Shown here: positions 9,059-18,600 of the stretch, in pieces
Numbering within the stretch: the stretch's first letter is position 1
How the letters are laid out: each line of letters opens with the position of its first letter
Assembly: GCA_045540815.1 (NCBI GenBank)
Contig: JAZQHY010000036.1
Span: 62,001 to 126,000 of the forward strand
DNA from: JAZQHR01 sp045540815
GTDB lineage: Bacteria; Bacillota; Clostridia; UMGS1810
DNA length: 64,000 nucleotides
Direction of reading: 5' to 3'
Translations under genes and position numbers: made by a program
Notes under the pieces: model-generated
Databases searched by the model: none
What the model was told of the DNA's origin: nothing
What the model saw: only the letters and a program-made list of their open reading frames with translations

Positions 9059-9502
9059 TTAACCTAAATATGTTCTTACAATTTCGTTGACCATTTTGCC
9101 GTCCGCTCTACCCTTAACTTTAGGAAGAACATCAGCCATAATTTTACCCATATCCTTTATAGAGGTAGCCCCTACAGTTTCAATGGATTTCTTTACAATC
9201 TCATCTAATTCCTCTTTTGTTAGCTGGGAAGGCAAATACCCTACTAAAACTTCAATTTCCTTTTTAAGCTCGCCTATAAGGTCGTCTCTGCCGCTTTTTT
9301 CATAGTCAGGCAAAACGTCCCTGCGCTTTTTAAGCTCTTTGGCGATAACCTCAATAACACCATCGTCATCAAGTGTAACTTTATTATCTTTTTCAACCTG
9401 AAGTACAGCTGCTCTGATGCCCTGTACAGTATTTTTTCTGATTGTGTCCTTGCTTTTCATAGAGAATTTTAAGTCTTCTGCCAATTTATCTTTCAAAGTC
9501 AT
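9059..9502 (-). CDS. GatB/YqeY domain-containing protein
   Basis: A 147-aa helical protein of the YqeY family, which resembles the C-terminal tRNA-interacting domain of amidotransferase subunit GatB. Recognisable stretches are DLKFSMKSKD near the N-terminus, the motif around LPDYEKSGRDDL, and the C-terminal KGRADGKMVNEIV. Its molecular role is unproven; a link to tRNA or translation is inferred from the domain and from its position 40 bases downstream of rpsU, a common pairing in Firmicutes. The ATG at 9500-9502 follows GAGGG. Cytoplasmic. Confidence 0.9.
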   Translation of the reverse strand: MTLKDKLAEDLKFSMKSKDTIRKNTVQGIRAAVLQVEKDNKVTLDDDGVIEVIAKELKKRRDVLPDYEKSGRDDLIGELKKEIEVLVGYLPSQLTKEELDEIVKKSIETVGATSIKDMGKIMADVLPKVKGRADGKMVNEIVRTYLG

Positions 9503-9542
9503 AATATAACCCTCATTTCAAATACAAGATTTAAAAAAATAC

Positions 9543-9719
9543 TTATCTGTAAGATCTCTTTCTAGCTGCCTCAGATTTCTTTTTACGTCTAACACTAGGT
9601 TTTTCGTAATGTTCTCTTTTTCTAACTTCTGCTAAAACGCCTGCTTTCGCACACTGACGTTTAAATCTTCTAAGAGCATTATCTAAAGATTCATTTTCTT
9701 TTATTCTAATTTCTGACAC
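9543..9719 (-). CDS. rpsU: 30S ribosomal protein bS21
   Basis: Read directly from the sequence: 58 codons starting [20 protein letters not shown] and ending in a basic tail ([15 protein letters not shown]). This is the standard length and composition of bS21, a small-subunit protein involved in translation initiation. The start is GTG at 9717-9719, behind the AG-rich run GGAGGGAGGGG. It heads a two-gene unit with the YqeY gene. Confidence 0.95.
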   Translation of the reverse strand: MSEIRIKENESLDNALRRFKRQCAKAGVLAEVRKREHYEKPSVRRKKKSEAARKRSYR

Positions 9720-9810
9720 TCAAATCCCCTCCCTCCGATTACTACACTTGCATTATAATATATAATGCATCACATTGAATTCGGGATTAGATAAAATTCA
9801 TACATATTAC

Positions 9811-9839
9811 ATTATACATATTTTGCGTGAGCTTGTCAA
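9811..9839 (-). promoter_or_regulatory. Sigma-A promoter of rpsU
   Basis: A consensus promoter on the minus strand: -35 TTGACA (9834-9839), 17-base spacer, -10 TATAAT (9811-9816). It lies about 90 bases upstream of the rpsU GTG. The leader also holds a 21-base near-palindrome (9749-9769, arms TGCATTATA/TATAATGCA). Confidence 0.88.
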
Positions 9840-9925
9840 GAGTTAATTTGCAAACATATCCACAAAAGCGATTTGTATTTCAGGTTTTATGCACAACTTA
9901 ATAATGCACCGCATCAAACATACGC

Positions 9926-9954
9926 AAAAACCGACCGAGATTCCTCTCAGTCGG
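9926..9954 (-). terminator. Rho-independent terminator after the GHL6-type glycosidase
   Basis: Minus-strand stem CCGACTGAGA/TCTCGGTCGG (9931-9954) with a GGAA loop and one wobble pair, followed by five T residues (9926-9930). It ends the carbohydrate locus and insulates the rpsU promoter. Confidence 0.88.
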
Positions 9955-9962
9955 CCTTATTT

Positions 9963-11972
9963 TTAATATTCCAATACTGCTACTGTGTGCATATTAAACT
10001 TATCAACAGTAAATGTTACATAACCGTCTTTTTGCTTAAATTTAAGTTTTTTGTTTTCAGGAGCAAGATAAACCTTTTTAACCTTTTTGTCAGTCTTTAT
10101 CTTGACATCTGTATTATAAATATCAGGCAAGTCTTCGATAACAGTAACATTACCTCTTCTTATTGGTGTAGCATACAATAGATGAAGAGCATATCTTGAC
10201 TTTTCAGGCTGATTCCACAAAACTGCTCTGCCCTTACTCATTAGCTTTACGTCAAGCACCTTGTCATTATACACAAGGTTAAGCGCATTTATGAAGTAGT
10301 TTCTAAAATATTCAGAGCCTGATGCATTGTATATTTCACATATCTTATGAGAAAGATATACCACTCTGCCCTTCTTAACAGCTGCCGGATACTGAGATGC
10401 TTCCTTTCTGTACGGTGTATTTTTGTGTCCGCAGAAGTTTTCATAAGTTCTTCTTGAATACGGCTCGTAAATCTCTGCAAGCACTTCGCCGTCTGTAACC
10501 TCAACGCGTCTACCCGGTTTATAAAGAAGGAACGGAGATGTAACCATACCTTCAGATAGTTTGTTGCCAACCTTTATATAGTCAAGTTCATATTCCGATG
10601 CACCTATATATTTTGCGCCAACATCCACAAGGAATTTTTCACCTGAAACATCCAGTCCGCTATCACCTGACACAAGTAAGCCTCCGCCGTTTGCAACAAA
10701 TTCATTTATCTTTTTAGCGGTTTCTTCATCAAGAATAATATTGTCAGGAAGGATTATTGTATCATATATTGATAGGTCCTCATCGTCACGGATAATCTGA
10801 AAATCTGTCTGTGTTTCCAAAAGCATTTTCATAACGCCGTCATCAGATGCATTTCTATCAGAAACAATTGCACCCTGAAGTTCCTTTGTAACGCTCTCTT
10901 TTAAAAGCATTACGCCAAGACGCGATGTATCCTTAATGCCATCAGCATATTCTTCAATTTTTTCTACATAATTGTAAGCTTCGCCGATTATACGATATGT
11001 TTCAAGGTCCATTTCACCGCTTGGATGACAATGGTCACCTGTGCTGCAACCTGCACCAAATGCAATCATAGCAGCAGCTTCATATTTAAGCGCGTCAGGA
11101 GTTTTAAAACCGCCAAACTCTCCCCAGTCGGTATGGAATTTACCAGTCATACCGATATACGACTTACCGCTTTTAACAAAATACTTTGCGCGCATAGGCA
11201 TCTTATCATATCCGCCCCACGCAGTAGGTAGGTCCTCCATCTCAAAATGAGTCTGATATTTATGCCACTGAGCACCATATATACTTGCACAACCATTACA
11301 GAATATAGTTCCTTCGGGATTATATTCTTTTAGTATATCATACGCGTTCTGCATAAATCTTTTACGTGTTCTTGCAAAAAATTCATGTGCATCCGCTGGT
11401 TTTTCAGGGTCAAGACCTTCCGCCCTCATTCCTTCCTTACATGCGTCACAGTAACATGGCGCACCGTGAAAAACTATATCGTAGAACAGACCGTCAACTC
11501 CGCCATATCTTTCGCATACTTCACGGGTGATTTCCAAAACGTGCTGACCATAGCCTGTGTTAGGGCATAAATCCATCCATAAGTTATTTCTTCGCGGGCT
11601 TTCAGGCGTTGCCTCAGGGTCATAAGGATAGCTTGAAATAAAGTTACCTTCTTTATTTCTTGCAAGCCATTCAGGATGAGCCAGTGCGTCATTTTCAGAC
11701 CAACCGAATGTTATATACACCGGCGCACGCACACCAATCTCGTGTGCTGCTTCAATCTGCGCACCCAAAAGGTCAAAATCAAGTGTTGGATGTATTTTTC
11801 CGTATTTTGTAGGATAATAGCACCAACCGTGATGACACTTTGCAAAAAGAGTAATCGAGCTTACGTTACCCAATTTTAATGCTTTTTGAAAATTTTCTTT
11901 AGAAAAGCTTCCACCGACATTTGGCATTTTATCGCCTGTGTGGAAATCCATATGTACTTGTCTTCTTCGCAT
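9963..11972 (-). CDS. Putative cytoplasmic glycoside hydrolase (GHL6-type barrel plus trimerisation-like domain)
   Basis: A 669-aa protein with no signal peptide. The N-terminal TIM-barrel-like domain (about residues 1-340) carries the stretch LFAKCHHGWCYYPTK and the segment GLFYDIVFHGAPCYCDAC, typical of the hypothetical glycosyl hydrolase 6 (GHL6) family. Residues about 350-560 resemble the flavodoxin-like beta-galactosidase trimerisation domain (VMLLKESV..., ILPDNIILDEE, FVANGGGLLVSGDSG). A C-terminal beta domain follows. Neither substrate nor catalytic residues can be assigned. It probably cleaves imported oligosaccharides. The start is ATG at 11970-11972 with GGGGGAAG upstream; a GTG eight codons earlier has no proper ribosome-binding site. 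It is the last gene of the sugar locus. Confidence 0.75.
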   Translation of the reverse strand: MRRRQVHMDFHTGDKMPNVGGSFSKENFQKALKLGNVSSITLFAKCHHGWCYYPTKYGKIHPTLDFDLLGAQIEAAHEIGVRAPVYITFGWSENDALAHPEWLARNKEGNFISSYPYDPEATPESPRRNNLWMDLCPNTGYGQHVLEITREVCERYGGVDGLFYDIVFHGAPCYCDACKEGMRAEGLDPEKPADAHEFFARTRKRFMQNAYDILKEYNPEGTIFCNGCASIYGAQWHKYQTHFEMEDLPTAWGGYDKMPMRAKYFVKSGKSYIGMTGKFHTDWGEFGGFKTPDALKYEAAAMIAFGAGCSTGDHCHPSGEMDLETYRIIGEAYNYVEKIEEYADGIKDTSRLGVMLLKESVTKELQGAIVSDRNASDDGVMKMLLETQTDFQIIRDDEDLSIYDTIILPDNIILDEETAKKINEFVANGGGLLVSGDSGLDVSGEKFLVDVGAKYIGASEYELDYIKVGNKLSEGMVTSPFLLYKPGRRVEVTDGEVLAEIYEPYSRRTYENFCGHKNTPYRKEASQYPAAVKKGRVVYLSHKICEIYNASGSEYFRNYFINALNLVYNDKVLDVKLMSKGRAVLWNQPEKSRYALHLLYATPIRRGNVTVIEDLPDIYNTDVKIKTDKKVKKVYLAPENKKLKFKQKDGYVTFTVDKFNMHTVAVLEY

Positions 11973-12034
11973 TATGCTTCCCCCATAAATTATCACACAA
12001 ATTTTTTAAAACGAAATGCATTTTTCAAATTGAA

Positions 12035-12040
12035 ATTATA
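12035..12040 (-). promoter_or_regulatory. Candidate extended -10 promoter of the GHL6-type gene
   Basis: The minus strand reads TGCTATAAT, an extended -10 element, about 65 bases upstream of the ATG. No convincing -35 box is present. It lies just beyond the preceding hairpin, which suits a separate start for this gene. Confidence 0.4.
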
Positions 12041-12050
12041 GCACATTATA

Positions 12051-12081
12051 CTAAAAGCAAGGCTATGCGCCTTGCTTTTAG
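12051..12081 (-). terminator. Hairpin after the 1142-aa secreted protein gene
   Basis: A 13-bp stem (CTAAAAGCAAGGC with GCCTTGCTTTTAG, five-base loop). On the minus strand the stem ends in TTTTAG without a long T run, so termination may be partial. It starts about 40 bases after the stop at 12122. Confidence 0.6.
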
Positions 12082-12121
12082 ATTTTGCTGTGCTTATTAT
12101 ATTTAGGGCACTAGGCACCTG

Positions 12122-15100
12122 TTACTCATTATTTAGGATTATCATATACCAAACATCATCGTTACCCGATGTAGCAAGAATTACTCTTGAACAGTTTCTT
12201 CCAACCTCTTTATATGATTTAATATCCGATGCACTACCAGAAGATGCTGTTATAGTCTTTTCTTTTCCGGTGTTAGAGTACACTACTTTAACCTTAGTAC
12301 CATACGCACTTATTCTATAGAACTGATTTACATAATTCTCATGCAATGTAGTATTGTAACCATATTCTCTTCCTATATTAAAATATGTAGCGCCTGTACT
12401 TAGGTCTTGAGTTGTTACCTCCATTATACCATCATACTTATCATAAACCCAACCATAGAATATTCTTCTTGTATCGTCAGCATTTCTAGTTGTACTATTG
12501 CTATCTATAAGTGAAGGTTTAACCAAATTGAAGCTACTGTCTATTTTGATAGGGTTACCATTTAAAATATCGTCGCTAGGTGGTTTCAATACGCCATCAA
12601 GTATCCAACCTTCTGACTGCACACGAACATCATAAGGTGCCTCACCTGTATATGGATATCCGCCCTCGCTTCTAAATACAATTACAAATTCCTCAACCCA
12701 TCCGGTTATATTATCAAGCTTATACTTAATAATGTCACCTTTTTTAACAGAATATCTTTTTGGTTCGTCACTATTTCGTGTTGCCATACTTGCTGCTGAA
12801 GATGCTACATTAGGCTCAGCATAAAGTGTTATACCGGAACCATTGAATCCCTGAATTTTAACAAGTTTAGTACCTGTCTCTTCGTCAAAAACTCTAGAAA
12901 CCGAAGTAACCACTACTTCTCTTTGTTCTACATTTAAAGTTTGTGTTTCCGAACCATACAACAGCACATAATCAACTATATTATTTCCATCTATTGAATA
13001 TGCCTTCATTGTACCATAAACTTCCGATAATTTTGCGTGCTGATGTTCTGAAGTAATACTGGTTATACTATACTTAGTAAGATCTGTCTTTTCAGCCTCT
13101 TCTACCGATATGAAACGCGGGCTTGAAGATAGGAAATATTCATATCCAAACGATTTTGAATAGTATTGATATGGAAGAGTATCACCACTATACAGCGTTG
13201 TCAAATAATTATCTTTTTCCTTGTTTGCCTCTGCAAGAGGTAATTCAATAGATGTAACAAAATCATTATCGTCTATTGTATATGCAATAAATTCATTTAG
13301 TCCACTAATTTTATCTGCAACATCAGATGCTGACAATGTTTCCTTAACACCTGCTTCATCTGTAAATCTTATCTTTCTAGCAGCAGTTAATATCTGCTGT
13401 TCACCATCTGTTTCAAATACAGCAATCTGAAGCTGAGCGTCTATACCTTGAGTCATACCACTATCTGCAAGTACACCAACATATATTTCCTGTGAGCCGC
13501 TTAATTCTGCCCATGAAACATACCCAAATGCATCTAGATATAATAGTGCTACATCACCCGGTTCAAACTCACCGCCGTCAAATGCTTTCTTATATTCCTT
13601 ATTGACTTTGTACTGTGTAGTAAAATCAGATATTGTCTGAATATTAGTTTCATCAGTATAAATTTCGTTTATTTCAAAATCAGCAACAGTTTTTCTTGAA
13701 ACTATGATTTCAGCAATACCATCATCTTTATTTGCTTCAGCTATTGATAAAACATCGCCAACCTGAATTTCAGAGAAATCCATTCTGTTGCCTTCAGTAT
13801 CTGTTATATACACATATGACTTACCTAGATTGTCATCAGCAAGGAACTCAAAATCTTTAGTTTCAACCTCACCAGGGTCACCATCGTATGACTTATTGAA
13901 AATCTTGAAATTAACTGTGTCAATACCATTTACATATACACTCTTGTAATCTCTTACTATCACAGTATCATATGCTCTGCTGCCAGTTGATGATACCAAA
14001 GTGATGGAACCGTGAGTAATATTATCAAATAACGTTTTACTAAAATCTGTTCTGTAATATCCGTTGTATATTATCTTTCTAGTATCTATTTTTGCAGTTT
14101 TAACTTTGCTACCATTAAGATACGATAAAGCCTTTGAAGCCGAACTATATCCCAAATATGTTTCAGGTGTAATTACAAGAACTTCTTCTTTTTCGTGATA
14201 ATCAATGTAAATAAGCTCTTTTCTATCAGGATCGCTATTGTCATAATATGCAGTTACACATCTTCCTATATAGTCATTTCTGTTTAAATTATCTCTGTGT
14301 GAAAATAATTTAAGACCATTTATCACCATGTGATACTGTCCAACTGCACTCGGACCATCTTTGCCAGTTACACCATTATCAGTTACCTGACCTTCTACCA
14401 TACCCATTTCAAGAGTCTTGGTAAGAAGAGTTTGATTTTTCCTTGTAGAATATGAAACTTTATCGCCATATGAAACAAACTGTAGTATTTCTACATCAAG
14501 CGCATTATAAATCATTTGCGCAAAATCATATTTGATAAGATTATCAGTTGTTTTTGCATCAATACCATCTAGTAGTTTAAGTGAATCTGCCTGTCTGTAG
14601 TATGAATTCTTTGAACCAACCATAACATCGTATCCAAGAATTTTAACCATTGCCTCCACAGCAGTACCAAGAGTTATTTTTTCATCGTTTGATGCATATT
14701 CAGATTTAAGAACATTAATTACCTGAGCAAATTCCTCTGCAGTTACCTGAGCTCTTCCGTTCTCAAGCGCAGTTTTATCCATTATACCAAGTGCTGTTAC
14801 AACCTTCAAAGCTTTATCATCATAGTTCTTATCTACAGGTTGTTCACTATCAGGTGTATTAGTCTCAACATCGCTACCCTCATCAGGTTTTTCCTCTTCA
14901 ACTGGTGGAACGAAATCTTTTTCACCAAGAACTGTTACCTTGAAGTTATTTACCTTAAGTGGATTGGCTTGAGCATCGAAACCAACAGTACCTTCGTCGA
15001 TATAATCTTTTACATGAACGTTCTCAAAAATTACACTTTCTTCACCGCCGTCAAGCTTAAGGTACATTGACATACCTTCACCACCATTAGATACCACTCT

Positions 15101-15550
15101 GGCAGTTACCACATTAGTTGCTTTAATTTCAAATGGCAAGCTATACGAACCATGTGTAGCTATAGAACCCCTTCTGAATGTTTTCAAAGAAACAGTGCTC
15201 TTCTTAGGGTTTATTTCCATATAATAAAAATTACCTTTATCAATGTAGTTTGTTATTATACGAACAGAATTCTCATATACCGACTTAAAATCAACAGAGT
15301 ACTCGTATTTCCCACTGAAATTTCCGCCGTTATAATAAACCTTCTGCATTGTACTGGCATGAGTTAATCCGTCAGCATCACTAAGTACATAGCCTTCAGG
15401 TAAAGTCCAATCACTAAGTGATTGAGCATCATCTGCAGTGCTGAAGGTTTTTGTAAAACCTTCAGCTGCAAAACCAATTTGCGGAATAACACATACGCTT
15501 AATATAAGTATTACTGATAATATCAGCGACAACATTCTTTTCATCGTCAA
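12122..15550 (-). CDS. Large secreted surface protein with LamG-like and degenerate SLH-like regions
   Basis: A 1142-aa exported protein I cannot assign to a function. It has a signal peptide ending near GFAAEG and then a concanavalin-like domain (to about residue 210; GNFYYMEINPKKS, VKVNNFKV-type strands), related to domains in two other proteins of this locus. An acidic Pro/Glu/Asp linker and an SLH-like helical region (about 245-350: VVTALGIMD, AQMIYNALDVEI) follow. The remaining ~800 residues are beta-rich repeats without a family I recognise. The start is probably the TTG at 15548-15550, eight bases after AAGGAG; the GTG at 15557-15559 overlaps the ribosome-binding site and the ATG at 15542-15544 is spaced 14 bases. 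It lies 65 bases downstream of the 1885-aa gene and is probably cotranscribed. Confidence 0.65.
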   Translation of the reverse strand: MTMKRMLSLILSVILILSVCVIPQIGFAAEGFTKTFSTADDAQSLSDWTLPEGYVLSDADGLTHASTMQKVYYNGGNFSGKYEYSVDFKSVYENSVRIITNYIDKGNFYYMEINPKKSTVSLKTFRRGSIATHGSYSLPFEIKATNVVTARVVSNGGEGMSMYLKLDGGEESVIFENVHVKDYIDEGTVGFDAQANPLKVNNFKVTVLGEKDFVPPVEEEKPDEGSDVETNTPDSEQPVDKNYDDKALKVVTALGIMDKTALENGRAQVTAEEFAQVINVLKSEYASNDEKITLGTAVEAMVKILGYDVMVGSKNSYYRQADSLKLLDGIDAKTTDNLIKYDFAQMIYNALDVEILQFVSYGDKVSYSTRKNQTLLTKTLEMGMVEGQVTDNGVTGKDGPSAVGQYHMVINGLKLFSHRDNLNRNDYIGRCVTAYYDNSDPDRKELIYIDYHEKEEVLVITPETYLGYSSASKALSYLNGSKVKTAKIDTRKIIYNGYYRTDFSKTLFDNITHGSITLVSSTGSRAYDTVIVRDYKSVYVNGIDTVNFKIFNKSYDGDPGEVETKDFEFLADDNLGKSYVYITDTEGNRMDFSEIQVGDVLSIAEANKDDGIAEIIVSRKTVADFEINEIYTDETNIQTISDFTTQYKVNKEYKKAFDGGEFEPGDVALLYLDAFGYVSWAELSGSQEIYVGVLADSGMTQGIDAQLQIAVFETDGEQQILTAARKIRFTDEAGVKETLSASDVADKISGLNEFIAYTIDDNDFVTSIELPLAEANKEKDNYLTTLYSGDTLPYQYYSKSFGYEYFLSSSPRFISVEEAEKTDLTKYSITSITSEHQHAKLSEVYGTMKAYSIDGNNIVDYVLLYGSETQTLNVEQREVVVTSVSRVFDEETGTKLVKIQGFNGSGITLYAEPNVASSAASMATRNSDEPKRYSVKKGDIIKYKLDNITGWVEEFVIVFRSEGGYPYTGEAPYDVRVQSEGWILDGVLKPPSDDILNGNPIKIDSSFNLVKPSLIDSNSTTRNADDTRRIFYGWVYDKYDGIMEVTTQDLSTGATYFNIGREYGYNTTLHENYVNQFYRISAYGTKVKVVYSNTGKEKTITASSGSASDIKSYKEVGRNCSRVILATSGNDDVWYMIILNNE

Positions 15551-15615
15551 ATTGTTCACTCCTTCATTAAATAATACGTAAATTAAACAATATCTATAAT
15601 TGAAACATCTGTCTT

Positions 15616-18600
15616 TTAGTTAAGAAGGTTCATTACTCCATAAACCATCTTAGCAACCTGTGCTCTTGTGCAGTAATCCTTTGGTGCTAAAACATCTGCT
15701 TCAACTCCGTTGATTATTCCGTTATTAACCATAAAGCTAATAGCCTGTACTGCATAATCAGATACGTCACCTTTATCTTCAAATCCGTTAAGTACATCTG
15801 AACTTACAACATTTGTTTTACCAAGAGAAGTTAGTATTCTGTACATAAGTGTCGCAACTTCTTCTCTGGTGATATCTTCACCGAATCCAAATGATCCATC
15901 AGGTCTTCCAGCAGTGATACCTCTGTGTTCAGCTGTTGCAATAATTTTATATGCCCAGTGATCCTTGTCGGCATCATTAAATGATGAAGTAACGTAATTA
16001 TTTATATCAATATTAGTTCCTAGAAGAGCCATCTTCATAAATTCTTCTCTCTTAACTCTGTCGCCAGGTCTGTATATTCCGTTTCCGTCACCTGATACAA
16101 CACCTTTTTTAGCTAGTGCAGAAATTGCCTCTTCAGCCCAGTCATAACCTGCAAGGTCTGTGAAATTCATTTTGCCTTCTACTTCGCCGATAGTAGACCC
16201 GCCTGCTATACCAACAGTAGTATCAAAATCGGAGTCTGAATCCGAGCTTGAACCAGCGCCACCGCCGCCACCGCCGCCAGAACCTGAATCTGAACCTGAA
16301 TCAGAGCCTGAATCAGAGCCCGAATCAGAGCCAGAACTTGAATCAGGTAGTAATTTTTTCAATTTACTATCTAGTGTAGCAGCATTATGTATCTTACCTT
16401 CTTCTACTGCTTCCTGAAGACCTTCGTCAACATCAATCGTGTCGGAAAGTCCGGCGTAAGCATTGTAATTAGCTGTTGTTAGTATATTATCGTAATTTGC
16501 GTTTTTAATTATCAAATCAGCTATATGACTGGTTCCTGTGTAACCTTCTTCGCCGCTGTTGTAATTTGAAGCATCTATACCGCTGATAATAGTCTGAACG
16601 ATAAACTCTTTGTAAAGAGCATTTATACCTGTACCACCTTCATCAGTGTATGTTACACCAAGCAATTCATCTCTTACCTGATCTTTACCTGAATCAGTAA
16701 GCTTATCTGTATAGAATGTATATGCATCAACAGTTGACTCTTTTATACCATTTACATTTGCAAAGTTAACTACATCGTCAGTTAAGAAGTTACCCTCTGA
16801 ATCATATAGAACCGATGTGATACCTGATTGATATGCTTGAACAACTATAGCTTCAGAAACAAATTTTGTAAATTCCTTCGCACCGTCTAAATCAAAGTTT
16901 CTTGTAGTTATTGCACCTGAATCATTTGTCTTATAATATTCAGCTACTTTTGTTGCAACTGCAGTTATATCTTCAGGCGAAAGTGCTGCATATACATTAA
17001 CGCCATTATCATTTTCTTTATCTATACCAAATTCCTCAGCATTGTCTTTAATTAAACCTTCTATAACTTCAATAGCTTCAGCTTTAGTAATTTCCGACTC
17101 GTCGCTATCTTTTGTTCCATTTCCATTTTCATCGACAAATCCGTTAATAGATGCATCTATATACTTGTTGACCTCTTTAACCTCTTCATTTCTGTCATCC
17201 GCAGTCATATACACGAATAATTTTTCCGAATGACTAGAGTTCGGAACTCTTGCAGTGAAGTCCTGGCCATCTACGTATATGTGATATGAACCTGATGAAA
17301 GCACGTCAGGATTTATACCAAACTCATATCCGCCACCAGCAGTTGTTTTTGTACTAGCAATAATCTTAACTACAGGTGTAGGCTCATCAGTCGCTATAGC
17401 CACATTTACAACTTTTCCTTCGGCCTTGCTCGCACTTGTACCTTTAACTGTAAGGATATTAGTTTCAGCATCATAACCAAACTCAGGAGCCTCATCCTTG
17501 CTTAAGTCGACAGCCTCATTCTTTATAACCGGATATGCGGTAAGCATTCTGCCGTTTGCACCTATAATATTATTGCCTTCATAAATATAATATTTGAATT
17601 TAGCATCCTTTGTAAGGTCACCATTTGCCGGATCATCATCCTTTGCTGGAGGATCTGGCATATTTTCCGGTATAGTAATTGGAATAGATACTTCATCATC
17701 AACATTAGCCGCTGCTGCAAATGTATGTGTAACTCCATTTGAAATTGCATATAGTTTTCCGTCAAGTTCAATAGTTACATATATTGTTACAGTCTTATCA
17801 TCGGTAGCGTGAGTATTTCTACCCTCGATAACTATTGTCTGCTCCTGTGTTTTTAACAAACTTACAGCATGAAGCGGATTATAAATCTCTGCAGATTTGG
17901 ACATATTTACGTCAAATATTTTCATATTGTCTGCCGCATCGTGGTAAAATTTTGTAATGTTAAATTCCGGATTTTCTGTAGTAAATATAAAGTTTTTATC
18001 GCATACCATTCCGGTGTCTGCTTTGCGTTTTAGTTTGATATCACTAGAAAGACTCAAAAAGTAATCTGTTTTATAATCCAGTACACCTTCATTCACTTCA
18101 ACGGTAAGTGTTAATCCATCGTCTGAAGGCTCTACACTTTTAATTGCATTCTTCACTTCGCTACCAGGAATTGGTTTGTTGTTAGCATCCAAAGTGCTAC
18201 CAAGTATTTTTACCTTTTTATCGATATCTGTAGTATCCGCAGGAAAATTAAATGTAACTGTAAATTTAGGAGCGATTTTACTTCTATCGGTGTCTACAAT
18301 GCTGTCGTCTGTAAGAACCGCACTCGCAGACAAATAATTATAAACAGAAACAGACGCTATAGTACCCGGTGTATCCTGAAGTCCCACACCAACTCTTCCA
18401 TCAGTTAGCTTTTCGCCTTCAGCTACACCCACATATATTCTTCCGTTTTCATCAATACTGTAACCATCTGAAAAGGTTACTTTCTTATCCTTAAATACAT
18501 TGACATTATCTGATGTAAGAACGGATACATAACCATCTTCTTCAACTATAATTTTTGCCTTGTTAAAAGCTCCGTAGTAATCGTCTACGTAAGCAATACT

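Noticed and set aside
16279..16345. Short CRISPR-like repeats
   Set aside because: They are in-frame 12-bp coding repeats without spacers, encoding a Ser/Asp/Gly linker.
17100..17160. Dockerin domain in the 1885-aa SLH protein
   Set aside because: Only one EF-hand-like loop is present and no second loop at dockerin spacing, so it is noted only as a possible calcium site.
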